Of a DNA stretch of 64,000 bases, positions 36,081 through 48,401 are shown one piece after another. Source of the stretch: Alnus glutinosa (taxonomy: Eukaryota > Streptophyta > Magnoliopsida > Fagales > Betulaceae). A program made the translations under genes and the position numbers. The notes beneath the pieces are model-generated. The model worked only from the letters and a program-made list of their open reading frames with translations, was not told where the DNA came from and searched no databases. The stretch's first letter is position 1. Each line of letters starts with the position of its first letter. The DNA lies in contig NC_084897.1 in NCBI RefSeq assembly GCF_958979055.1, positions 21,367,628-21,431,627 on the forward strand. Direction: 5' to 3'.

Positions 36081-37457
36081 CTCTCTCTTTGATTCTTTTT
36101 CTTTTCTCTTTCTTTTTTTCTTTTCCTTTTTAATTTTGGCTCACTCTTGCCCCTCTTGGTTTTCCAGAGTCCAGACTCTGTACAAAGCTAACCAGGTAGG
36201 TACCGCCGTACCAGGAAAGCTCAGGAATTTTTTTTTTTTTTTTTTTTAAATGTGGAGGAAAAATATAAAATTCTTCTTAATACAAAATTTCTTTTAAATC
36301 AAAAGCGATGGAGCACACGAACTGTAGAGATAAAAGAAAATCTCTCAAAAAGAGATAAAAGAAAAGAGTTTTGTTCGAAAGAATCGATGGCCACTGTTCA
36401 CTCTAACGACAATATGCACGAAGGGTTTTTGGTCTACTCCAATTGAAGAAGATGTCGGTAACTTAAAAAATACACGAAATTAGTTACTTAAAATTTTGTA
36501 TAATTCGGTTCGGATTATTTTCGGTCGGTTTTAAATTAACCCGTTTAATAAATAGAGTTAACTTCGAATCAACCTGCCAGTAACATGTTCGACCTGTATA
36601 CTTAAATCAGTTTTTCTTTATTTTTACAATTAAAAAAAAAACTAAACAAGGAGGTGGTGAGGTCTAGTTAAACATGTCATTTATTTATTTGAATTAGTTT
36701 TCAAAATATTTAATTGTGCTTTGGTCAATCTAACACGACATTTTATTAAATGAATTGTACAATTTTGATCGACCCAACACAATCTATTTATCAAACAAAT
36801 CATGTCATGTTATTCGTTTATTTTAATAAATTGTGTCAAAATTAACCTTTAACAGGTCGATAGTTAATTGACCCAAAATTTCCGGCCATACTTGCCGATG
36901 TCTACCAATCCTGAGGTACTTCAACAAGGGAGAATAAAAAAAAAAACGTCAGTACTAATTAATTGAAATGATTGGTCAATACCTAAAAATTAACGGTAAT
37001 AAAAAAAAAATTAAAAATTATATGCATACTAATTAAATATGAGTTTCTACGTTGAATAAAGCTTTAAAAATATTAAAATTATAATTCGCATGTTTATTTT
37101 GGGAAAAGAATTTTATAATTTGAAACTTAACTGTCTCGTCAGTTTCTAACGACTCGTGTTCCCGGATGAAATAAAATCATTTTTCTTTTTGTTTTGTTGG
37201 GTTAAATTATTTGTCAATTTAAGACGTCTTTGGATGAAATAAAATCAGATCCAATCGCAAAATTACTCAACGGAGAGAGAGAGAGAGAGAAGTATCAAAA
37301 GATTCAAATCCAAAACAATATATATGAACAAACAACCAAACAAAGACCAACACACCACACCTCACCCAAACACGTCCCAATATTTTTTTCACGTTTCCGC
37401 CTGAAAAATATCCAATTAAAAACTCGTCGATCTGAGCACACACCGACACGGACGGAG
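36081..37457. other. Spacer between JMJ24-like and ACBP genes
   Basis: The two genes diverge, so this region holds both promoters. It contains a copy of the GACACG/ACCCGTTTAAT dispersed repeat at about 36480-36890 (TTAACCCGTTTAATAAATAG, AGGTCGATAGTTAATTGACC). A (GA)n tract at about 37273-37290 lies in the presumed leader of the ACBP gene. No exon was found. Confidence 0.45.
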
Positions 37458-40400
37458 ATGGCGATGGCTCGGGCGAGCTCTGGGCTCCAATACCCGGAGC
37501 GTTTCTACGCGGCGGCCTCGTACGCGGGCTTCGACGGAGACGCCAACTCCACCTTCAAGGCCCTCACCTCCAAGTTCTCCAAGGAATCCGCTGCCCTCCT
37601 TTACGGCTTGTACCAACAGGTTCGTCTCACGCTTTCCATTCATTGCCGATCCGATGCGTTTCGCTTCCGAAATGAACCGTTTCGGTTTTCTGTGGTGATT
37701 TGTGCCGAGATCAATAGGAATGTCGTTTTTGCCATGCGCAATGCGGGTCAATTTGACTTGTTGGTGTGTGTGCTGCAACGCTGCGTTTGATTCGGGTTTT
37801 TGAGGATTGTTAGAGTTCTATCGTGCTTCATAAGCATTGGTATTTTGGCTTGAATAGCTTGCGTTCGGTTGTTTGAATGTGATTTCTAAGGTAGATCTGG
37901 ATTTTAGGGTTGAGATTAGTGCATTGGAAGTGCTTGATCTGTGGTTGCATTTGGTTACTGGGAAAAAGGTGGGAAAAGAATATGTAACTCAGTGAATGAG
38001 AATATTTTTCTGACTAATTGAGCTTCTCAGCTATCCAACAAAAGTCGGTTATTGTGAATTGTGATTAATCTGCATGTCGGTTTAAGTATCTGTGATTGAG
38101 AGTATGTTAATATTTCTGCAGAGTAATTGATTGGTGAATGGTTTAGAATTTTGAATTGAGGACTTGTCTGTTTGATATGAGATGCTCATGATAGAATTTA
38201 TTTCTGAATTTGCTGTTATCGTTTCAATTGCAGGCTACGATAGGACCTTGTAACATACTGGAGCCTAATTCTTGGAAAGTTGTTGAGCATACCAAATGGA
38301 AGAGGTTCGTGTCCTTAATCTCTCTCTCAGTTATCTTATAGGCTAATGTGTATGCATTGAACACGGATATATGCTTTATTCACTCTTGTAGTGTAGCACT
38401 TACATTTGTGTATCTCATCATGGAGCTTGGCCTATATATGGAAATGACATAAAAAAAAAAAATTGTTATTGCGCTTGGCTAAGCCTTGGTTTTGAACTAT
38501 GCGCAGGCAAATTCCCCTTTAGTTGTTGCTTGCAAATGAGATGATTGAGAATTATTTTAATAAAATACTTATATTTGTGGGTTCTTATACTATATGATGA
38601 TGATGCTACCGAATGGGATCCTTGTGACATTTTGGGTTATATGGTGCACCCTTCCTTGTGGGATTTTGTTTGACATATGTCGTCTTGTGTATCTGTTTCT
38701 ACCTTGTTGAATTTGATTTTCTAAGTATTTTTATTGTTTATGCAGCTGGAGTGGGCTTGGAAACACGTCTATCACAGAAGCAATGCGTCTTTTTGTGAAA
38801 ATATTGGAGGTCCTTGCAAATAAGATTTTTCAGGGCCATGTTCCTGTACCATCATGTAGAAGCTTAACTGATTTGCTTTTTGCTTTATTTTCTTTTGGGT
38901 AGGAAGAAGATCCAAGTTGGTATTCTAGAGCATCTAACTTTGTTGCAGAGCCTGTGGTAGATGTGCAAATGAATGTGAGTATCATGGAACTTGTATATTC
39001 TTTTCTTTTTATTAGCTATGGGTTCTTTTATCAATGCCAATTGAGAATTTCATCTTTACATTTCACATAATTGAAAACTGTACACATTAGCGTAAGGACA
39101 ATATTTTTCTGTTGCTACTCATACAAAAAGTTCACATCCCACTCCACCAATACCATTCCTGCCCCATCACTACTGCTCCTGTTATGCACCAATGTCAACA
39201 CTATTACCACTACTGCTACTGCTGTTGCTGGCACTGTTTCATGGCAAATAACCCAACTCCTTGGTACTGATGCTACAAGCACTACCCACCAGGGCCACCA
39301 CCCTGGCATTGCTTGATTCTGACCACTCCTACCAGCACCACCGCTGGCACCAATGCACAGTGATCTTGAATTACATAATCAAAATCACTTTCTCCTCCAT
39401 TTTTAATCAACTGCCTTTATTTTTTTTTTTGGCAAGTTACATACTACTGGATGATATAATTTAATATGCTGTGTTTATCTATGACATTTTCTTTAATTGT
39501 GAATTTGTAGCTCTCTATTGTTGGTTGGGCATCTGCATACATTCTTGTTTCTTTTAATTTTTAGTAGGCCCATTTAATATATATATATAGTTTCTGTTCA
39601 TATATGTTCTCACTTCACAATGGTTGGAACCTCTTCACCCATAACTGTTTTAGAATTGGGATGGGGAGAGACGAAGAACTGAGTAATTGAACTGCGTGTT
39701 GTTGAGAGCCCTAAGTGTAATAACTATATTTCAATTTTGCCTTTATTGGAGGGACTATAAATCTAACTCTTTATCAACTTTGTACTTACTATGATTATTA
39801 TGTTTTTCTTCTTGTTCTTCTTTTGCGTAATTTTTTGGGATGTTTCATAGCATAATTCAAAAGCTGAGCCTGTGGTTGAGAATGGGAATTCGTTTCCTGA
39901 GACAAAGACTATTTCTGCTGAGAATGGGAGCCTGATTGAAACTCAGGATAAAGATGTTGTCTTGGAAGGCCTTGATTCAGTTGCTGTCTATGATCAATGG
40001 ATTGCAGCTCCGATATCTGGACAACGCCCAAAGGCCCGATATGAGGTATTGACATGTCTTTTCTATAATAAAGACTTGTTCCTGGCATTTTCTTCTATAT
40101 TCTGAACAAAGTGTTTGTCACTTATTTTTAGCATGGTGCGGCAGTTGTGCAAGACAAGATGTACATATATGGCGGAAACCACAATGGTCGTTACCTTAAT
40201 GATATTCAGGTAAGCAAATTATCTGCACATTCACATATATGGATGGACTCATGCTATATAGAAATATCTTGTCCCATTTTGTCTTTTCTCTTCAGTTATT
40301 GCTAAGCTACTTCATTGTCGGTCATTATCTCCTGTATACATTCCTTATACTTGGGTTACCCTCCTTTTTGCTTAGATGAGTTTTTTTTTTTTTTTTCCAA

Positions 40401-43400
40401 GATAAGTTCTCGACACTTTTCAATAATTTGTTAATCCTTAAAAAAAATAAATAAAAAATAAAAAAGTAAAAAATAGCTATTGATGGGTGACTTTGGATAT
40501 TTAATTTCTTGCTTTTGTGATTCAGAGCTTCGTTTCTTATATATGTTTTCCTTTTATAGCTGACATTCAAGATCTCTGTTTTTTTTTTCACTTTTCGCAT
40601 TTACGGGTTTTTTTTCTTTCTAATTCGAGGAACAATGCAGGTTCTGGATTTGAGATGTTGGACTTGGTCAAAGATTGAGGCGAAGGCTGGGGCTGAGTCA
40701 CTGGAGTCACCATCTCCAGTAACATTTTCTCCTTGTGCTGGTCATTCCTTGGTCAGTATGTAGCTTCTTTAAGCAAAGTTTTCTCACTAATATATGAACT
40801 TTGACTTAACATCTATTTATTTCTTCTGTCATTTTTTTTTCCCATTCGATAGTGGTTTTGAAAGATCTTATCCCTTTTTCTATAGATACCATGGGAAAAT
40901 AAGCTTTTGTCAATTGCTGGACATACAAAGGATCCATCTGAATCTATACAGGGTATAACTCAATGTCATTGCCTTGATTTTTTCTGTGTTTGTGTCACTC
41001 TTGTTGAGAAACATATAGGGAATGTTCCTAGAGGAGAAAAAATTGGCAAGAAAATGGAATATTTTTCCATTTTCTTACCTAAATTGTCAATGACACATGA
41101 TTCACCTTTAGAAAGAGATATATTATCAGGATTCATGACAGTGAAAGTTTTAGAACTTTTGTAATCATATGTGAATATAACACAATTTTAGCAAGCCATG
41201 CAGTACAATCATATGGCAGACATGTACTGTTTTTATACTGATCTATTTCTAAGCTATTCTTCACTCTCATGGCAGTGAAGGCATTTGATCTGCAATCTTA
41301 TACCTGGTCAACATTAAAGACTTATGGCAAAGCACCGGTATGTATCTGTTTTTCATTCATAATCTTTAGTGAATCTCTGAAAATCAACATTATGAGATCC
41401 TTGTTGTAGTTAAAAATATTAAATCAGGAGTGTACATATGTTTTTTGAATATTCCTGAGACAGTTGGACATTCAAGGCTTTGGTGTCTATTTCAGAATTG
41501 ATATTTATAGTCTGCTATAGAGAAGCTAGAAAAATCATATCTTTAATTCCCATTTTCCATCATTTTGGAGCTCGCTTTGTAATTTTAAGCTAAGATTGGT
41601 TTGCATTCTGACTGGTGAGAGTTGAAATCAAGTTGTGGATTGTATTTGTAAGATCCTGATTGAAAATCACAAGGGTGTGCTTGGAAGTTTTTGAAACCAT
41701 GGTGCTCTCTTATGTGTTGTAAATGTTTCCTCTTGTTTGTGCTTTGCAGGTTTCACGTGGAGGTCAGTCAGTGATCCTTTTTGGAACAAGCTTAGTGATT
41801 TTTGGTGGAGAAGATGCAAAGAGGACTCTCTTAAATGATCTGCATATTCTTGACCTAGAGACAATGACCTGGGATGAAATAGATGCTGTGTAAGACAATT
41901 AAATTTCTGGAAATTGCACTAGCACTTTTTTTCTTATGTTTTTTGAAGGGGATGTTTAGCTTTTATTTTTTAATGGCAACGATACAAAATTCAATTTTTT
42001 TTTTTTTTATGGTAATCACATGAATTTAGAACATTTTTGTGGTGTCTGTTCCATATATGAATATCTCTTGTTGATGACAATTTGTGGTGGTAGTAGTCCT
42101 AACGTGCTTTTGTATCATGATGGTCATTGAAGTTATATCTCTGCCTTCTATCTCTTGAAGGCTGGGTCTTAAGACGTGCAAGGCTGCTATCAAAAGGTCC
42201 CGGTTTCGGGCTGGGGCTAAGGTGCTTAAGTCCATTGCCAAGAGGGCTGTTGAATCGGGTCCTGAGTCGGTTTCGGGGCGGGTCTTGGGTTCAAGCTTGA
42301 GTCTGAGTCTGGGTTTGGTTCAGCTTTCTCTCCCCCCAGGAGCCGTAGTCTACGGCGGCCCTTTCTGTTGAGCGGCCTTTGGCGGCGGTTCCAAGTCCTG
42401 TCGTTCAGCACTCTCTCCTCCCGGAGGCATTGTCTTCGGCACTTTCTGTTGAGTGGCCTTCGGGGGCGGTTCCAGGTCCTGTCCAGTCATTCTCTGATCT
42501 GGTTTCTTTTCCGACATCTTGTGGGTGGGCCTCTTTTGCCCCGGCGTTATCTGTGCTTGTTTCTCTAGTGTCTCCTGCGCAAGTATCCTCTTCTGTTCTA
42601 ATGGAGGAGGTTTATCAGTCCCCGAGTTTTGCTTTGAAGGGCTCGAATCTTGCAGAGTTTGGTGGCTCATCCCTTCTCGTCTGAGGTTAGACCCGGGGGG
42701 TTGGAGTTGGATGTTGGCTATTGGCTGTGTGTTAGGTGATACTTCGGCTGCCTCTACCTTGACGAGTCCTTTTGGTGGGTTTAATTGGGCTTTGTCTTGT
42801 CCGAGACTGTTCTCCTCGGTTTTTAGGTGTTCTCCCCAGTTTTTACCTGGGATGTCTTGGAGGGATCAATAATGCAAGTTGGGTTTTACTTCGAAGGGGG
42901 ATGGTCTGGACGGAGGGGTTATTGTTCTCCCCAAGGCAATGCAAGTTGCTAGGTCGTGTTTTCGCATGATGGGGATTTCTTTCATGGGGTATGGGAGGGT
43001 TTTCTGGATTTCTTGACTTTGGTGGATGAGGGACAGAACTCGGTCTCTACTCCTAAGAAAAAAGGGAATAGAGGTCAAGAATCTAGAATGATCGATCAAT
43101 TTCAATGCTAGGGGTGTGGGTTCTAGCAAGGTTAGGGGCAAGAGATTGGGGGTTTAATGTAGCATTTCTTGGGTTTGTTCGGGTTTCTTTTTTTTGTTTT
43201 CTGTTTTTCTTTTGTTTCGGTGTCCTTTTTGTTTACTCCTTGTATACTTAGGGACGCCTTTATGCTTTTTTAATGTTATTTCTTTTATTACCTATCAAAA
43301 AAAGCATTAACAACCAATCCAAAACATAAAACACTCCTCAAAAGACAAAAATAGTCTTCACCTTTATGTCACATCATAACACTTTTTCCAAAAAACATTT

Positions 43401-46400
43401 GCAAACTTCATAGTTTACCTTCTCCCAACTGGTCTCTAGATTGGGATAGAGTATACAAGTTAATATTTATTGAGATAAATTTTTGAGCTTATCAGATTTT
43501 TATTACTTTGCAGGGGGGTGCCTCCTTCTCCGAGATCTGATCATGCTGCTGCAGTACATGCGGAGCGCTACCTTCTGATCTTTGGTGGTGGTTCACATGC
43601 AACTTGTTTCAATGATTTGCATGTCCTTGATTTGCAAACTGTATGACTATCCTGCACTTGTATCCATCACGTTGTCTACTGAAACTATTAGTTATTTTTC
43701 ATATATTTCAATGGTGTAGATGGAATGGTCAAGACCCATGCAACAGGGTGAGATACCAACTCCACGGGCTGGACATGCAGGTGTGACAGTTGGGGAGAAT
43801 TGGTTTATTGTTGGCGGTGGTGACAATAAGAGTGGTATGTATTCTGCAAGTTCAACATTTAGATAGAAAACTTGATTGAAATATGATTTAGTGTCATGGG
43901 GCACCAGCTTTAATGGTTATAACTTAGATTCTTGAAAAATAAAGTCTAAGAAGACAAGTATTCTGTGGGATAAGAGTTTGAAGTGCTGGCCTAAGTTTCA
44001 TTAAATGCATTTGGAAGAGCATCTAAGCATCAAATCTTTCAGCTCCTAATTATTGTTTGTATTTTTTTTCCTTGGTTTGAAATGTTTTGGTGTTTTGGTA
44101 TCTGTTTTAATAACAAAATAAGAGCTACGACTTTAGTGGAAGTGCTCCATATTTGCAAGTTACTCTAATCGATCATTTATTCCTTCTCGTTTACTTCTTG
44201 CAGGAGTCTCAGAAACTGTTGTCCTTAACATGTCTACGCTTGTTTGGTCGGTGGTAACTACTGTTCAAGGACGAGTTCCAATTGCTAGCGAGGTATTTGG
44301 TGTCGTGGGAATCTTTAGATCACCACTTAATTTGAAGGGCATGTGAAGGATTTTTGAAAAAAAAAAAAAATCATAGCAAGTTTTAGGAAAAGATATCCTG
44401 GCCTCTTGTTGGGATTGATATTGTTTTTACTGAAGTAAGTCACTATCTAATTGCCATGTATTGCAGGGTTTGAGTTTGGTTGTAAGCTCTTACAATGGTG
44501 AAGACATACTTGTATCTTTTGGAGGATACAATGGCCGTTACAACAGTGAGGTGAAGGGTGGTTTTGATTTTAGCTGTGGCTTCTCTTGCTCATGCTGTAT
44601 TTTTTTTTTTTCTTGATTTTGGTTGTTTTTGTTAGGTTCATGTTCTTAAACCAAGCCACAAATCTACCTTGCAATCAAAGATGATTGAAACTCCTGTCCC
44701 AGACACTACAAATGCTACAAGAGATGCGGAGTCTGAGTTTGATGCAGGCCAAGAAGGGAAAATTAGGGAAATTGTTATGGACAATGTTGAGTCAGAGCCT
44801 GTGGTATGTAATCTTGCTATTAATTCATTTTTTGGCCTGTATTAGATCACGGGAAATATGCTGCTATACTATCTGCAATGTTATTGTCGACATGGAGATT
44901 ATATCCTAGCAGATAAAGAGATTACAAACACAAACATACAAGAAACTGTTTCCACTGAAATTATTATGTTGCATCCTGTCAATAACTGCTTCTTGACTAC
45001 GATCTGTGTTAATCTCTCCTAGGAATATGGCAAATTATTTCCGACCGATAGTGAAATGACTTAGTTATTTATATTCCAAATAAGATCCTGATATTATTTG
45101 CACCCTATGCTTGCCATTCGTTCATGTTACCACTTTTGACACAAAGAACTTCTTTGTTTCATGCAGAAATCTAAAGGTGAGCAAAGCAATATACATCTTG
45201 TGGCAACCCTCAAGGCAGAGAAAGAAGAATTAGAATCATTACTGAGCAAGGAGAAGATGCACTCTATTCAATTAAAGCAAGAGTTATCAGAAGCTGAGAA
45301 TCGTAACACTGAAGTATACAAGGTAACTAGTTGCACATATAATATTACTCGGTCTATTACTAAATGTCTTCTTTGACAAATGCAGAATCTGTAAGGAGAA
45401 CTATTTTGGTTCCAGCAGTGTTACCTTGATCCAGTCAAGTTTATTTTGCTTCCTCACTTTTTACAGATGAGGAAGAGTTATTGCAATAGTAGCATCCAAA
45501 ATGGCTATATGAGCTCAATTTATTATCTCAGGATAGGAATGTATATCTAAAGGTTTCTTCGTTTTGCTGAGAAAAGACAGAAAAGCTGTGAAACATTAAC
45601 ATATTTATCATGGCATTCAGTTTTCCTCCAGAAATAATTCTAAAGTTTGTTTCTCATTAAGGAAGGTAACTCAAGGCTTTGGCAGGTTACTAGGATTCCC
45701 ATAGTTGTAGTTGCACTACATCCAGAAGCTTGGTTTTCACTTTTTTGCAGACTACTAAACAAAAGATGTGAATTGACTTAAAACTTACTCCAATGCTCTT
45801 TGGACCAAATGTTCTCCTCCTCCCATAAATAAAGGGCGGAGGTAACATTATGGATTCTATCCCATATAGGTGTGTGAGTTGTGTTTACTTATTCAAAAGG
45901 AAAAGAAAAAAGAGAGAAAAACTTAAAACTTTCTTATATTGACTTTGATAATCCAATTTCCCATGTTCCGTAAGATGTATATTTTTGCCCCTTTCCGCAA
46001 TTAATGCCCTTAATTTATTGTGTTTATGATGAAGGAGCTCCAATCTGTGCGTGGTCAACTTGCTGCTGAGCAGTCGAGATGTTTCAAACTGGAGGTATGT
46101 ATCTCATGGTTAGGGAAAACTTTTTCGCTGTATCCCAACAGTTCTGTGAAGAATATTGTCAAGAAATTCTTGACAGGTAGAACCATCTTGCTAGTTGCAT
46201 CGGCATTCAATCCAATTTAATCTGTTCTTTTTTTATGGAAACAGCTGTTTTTGAAAGAAGTAATACTTAAAACTGGAAATTGTAAATGGAAATTTGTGTA
46301 GAACATAAAATTATCACCTATTCCTTGTCCGTTTTTCTATTCCTAGTTAGGTGGTTCTTTTTTATACTTCCAATGTATTTAGGGGTGCCCTACACTTTCA

Positions 46401-46802
46401 ATAAGACTAAATTTACTTATAAAAATAAAATAAAATTATCTCCTATTATGGAAACACTGAAACATTAAAATTAAAAATGTGGCCGTTATTATGGGGGAGC
46501 GAGGGCTGAAAGAGCAATAAATCATATAGTATTATAGTTGTTGAGGTGTGCAGTAAGCATGAAGAGCTTGGAAATATGAGATTGTCTGGTGATTTATTCT
46601 TTTGCACCGACAGGTTGACGTTGCAGAGCTACGGCAGAAGCTCCAAACAATGGAGACATTGCAGAAGGAACTGGAACTCCTCCAGCGACAAAAGGCTGCA
46701 TCTGAACAAGCTGCCTTGAATGCAAAACAGAAGCAAGGCTCTGGTGGCGTGTGGGGTTGGCTTGCCGGAAGCCCTTCTGATCAAAAAGCTGACGATACCT
46801 GA
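37458..46802 (+). CDS. ACBP4: Kelch-type acyl-CoA-binding protein (ACBP4/ACBP5 class)
   Basis: Eighteen exons (37458-37619, 38234-38304, 38746-38809, 38903-38974, 39851-40045, 40132-40209, 40641-40751, 40886-40952, 41276-41337, 41750-41889, 43514-43640, 43720-43834, 44204-44292, 44467-44550, 44636-44803, 45167-45322, 46035-46094, 46614-46802) join in frame to 669 residues, close to the 668 of Arabidopsis ACBP4. The acyl-CoA-binding domain spans about 13-105 (YPERFYAAASYAGFDGD, LLYGLYQQATIGPCN, WKSWSGLGNTSITEAM). Kelch repeats span about 185-480, with several GG...Y/W blades such as MYIYGGNHNGRYLNDIQVLD and LLIFGGGSHATCFNDLHVLD. A Glu/Lys/Gln coiled coil spans about 540-650, ending in GVWGWLAGSP. 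The class is cytosolic, binds long-chain acyl-CoA esters and interacts with AP2/ERF factors in defence and lipid signalling. Which of ACBP4 or ACBP5 is orthologous cannot be settled from one copy. Confidence 0.95.
42100..43305 (+). mobile_element. LINE-derived insert in ACBP intron 10
   Basis: This part of the 1.6-kb intron is far richer in G and C than its flanks and reads like a broken LINE ORF1 C-terminus. Examples are LGLKTCKAAIKRSRFRAGAK near 42160-42220 and a KKKGNRGQESRMIDQF block near 43050-43090. It ends with the same tail as the other LINE copies, CTTGTATACTTAGGGACGCC, TTTATTACCTATC and an A run at about 43295-43301. No ORF2 is present between them. The 5' edge and a target-site duplication were not found. 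Confidence 0.55.
46323..46431 (+). mobile_element. LINE 3' tail in ACBP intron 17, 16-bp target-site duplication
   Basis: AAAATTATCACCTATT (46307-46322) and AAAATTATCTCCTATT (46432-46447) flank a 109-bp insert with one mismatch. The insert carries AATGTATTTAGGGGTGCCCT, then TTTCAATAAGAC, TTTACTTATAAAAATAAAA. These are the aged equivalents of the tail at 34019-34200. It lies sense to the ACBP gene, within the intron at 46095-46613. Confidence 0.75.
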
Positions 46803-48401
46803 AAAATGGTGAAACCCTAGTTGAATAGTGATTGCTAGATTTGGTTCCCCCATTGATCCCTTATTCTTTCACATATTTTTGCTTTTCCTATCCCCACCCA
46901 TGACAGAACCCGGTTCTTTCCTGTGATGGAAATAAGACATCAGGTTTTTTGTTGGTCGACTCAGAAGGAAACCCCCTTGGGTTTTTTCATGAATACATGT
47001 TCTGTAATTCCGTGCGATATTTTTGCTTGTAAACACAATTTTGTTGGAGTTTTGAAGTCGAAGTAAATGTATTATTTGAGTGAAATATAGGTTTTCATTG
47101 TTGAAACAATTCCCCAGTCACTCTAATATTCTATGAAAAGGAAGTGATCAAGTTCTTCAAACTAGTTTGTCACAAATTGCTTTTGCTTTTTGTTTTGCCA
47201 TTTTATGTGGATAGAGGCCCATTATGCTATATGGGTTACACAAGTTTTTCACACTTTCAAATCAACTATCGATGAGAATATACTCAAGTGGTGAAACAAC
47301 AAATCTTTGAACTCTTCTTTCTATGATTTCTTTGATATCCACCCCCCCCCCCCCCCCCCCCCCCCCTGCGGTGGCCGCCCCCACTAGTGTCTGTGGGTGT
47401 GATTTTATTTTTTTTTTTTAACATTTTAATTTGATGTGGTAAAAATGTTGATAATCGGATGAAAAATGTACGGAATGAGCTATTTCAAATCCGCCAATAA
47501 TTAGACCATCAAAGTTAAATTTAAAAAAATTGAGAAAAAATTTCACGAGTTTTCACTTTCAATTCAATTATTGTTGGGAATATACTCACGGGTGAAACAA
47601 ATCTTTGAACTCTTCATTGTATGATTTCTATGACATCCACCCCCACCGATGGCTGCCCCCATTAGTGTCTGGGGGTGGGATTTATTTTATTTAATATTTT
47701 AATTTGACGTGGTAAAAATGTTGATAATTGGACAGAAAATATACCAAATGAGTTATTTCAAATCAGCCACTAATTTAGGCTGTCAAAGTTAAATTTAAAA
47801 AAAATTAAGAAAATGATCACAACAGGCGTGTTTACTCAGAGTAATTCATATGCGTCACAATTTTTTGTAATAAGTTTTTTAAAGGAAATAGAGTAATTAA
47901 TATTTTAATTTTTTATAATGTTTGAAAATAGAGTTTGGCCCAATTATTTTTTTCTTACAAAAAGAAAAAAAAGAAAAAAAAAAATGTGACGTGAACCTGC
48001 AAATTGCATTTCTCATCCGGATACATATATATATTCTACAGAAACTCTCTTCCTTACAACGTGTCAGCATATCAGAGTGCCATGTTGACCTCCCTACCAC
48101 TATTGCTGTATGCCATAAAACCCGAACCCAAAAGAGAGGCAGGAGGCCCATAACCTTCTCGGAACCCATGAAACACAATCCCACAGTTTCTCAGTATCCA
48201 AACATATCCCTCTCTAGGGTTTTACTTTTAAAATTCTTAAATTCCTAAAATTCCCTAAAAATCTCAGTTTCTCTTATTTTCTTGGACAAAATCGCTACTT
48301 GGCCGCGTCGCTGATTCCGTTCAAAGGAATGCTTTCTCATTCGAGCCCGCAAGCGCTGCTTTCGATAGGGTTTCGGAGATTTCGTTATTAGCCCTGCTCC
48401 A
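46803..48401. other. ACBP 3' UTR, duplicated spacer and PWWP promoter
   Basis: The first 250 bases are the probable ACBP 3' UTR (TGTAATTCCGTGCGA near 47000, then an AT-rich end). A direct duplication of about 290 bp follows: 47265-47530 and 47560-47800 share GAATATACTCA(A/C)G(T/G)G, AAATCTTTGAACTCTTC, CACTAGTGTCTG or CATTAGTGTCTG, and GGTAAAAATGTTGATAAT. The first copy holds a run of 25 C at 47342-47366. The last 400 bases contain the PWWP gene promoter and leader, with no named element. Confidence 0.55.

Noticed and set aside
37230-37457. In-frame extension of the ACBP start upstream of 37458
   Set aside because: It is leader sequence with a (GA)n tract; the ATG at 37458 gives the family-like N-terminus and a length close to Arabidopsis ACBP4.
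39071-39316. An 81-codon Thr/Ala-rich frame in ACBP intron 4
   Set aside because: It arises from ACTACTGCT-type trinucleotide repetition inside an intron with clean flanking splice sites.
42350-42684. Overlapping frames of 60-117 codons on both strands in ACBP intron 10
   Set aside because: They lie within a GC-rich LINE-derived insert; none is consistent with a host gene or with the ACBP reading frame.
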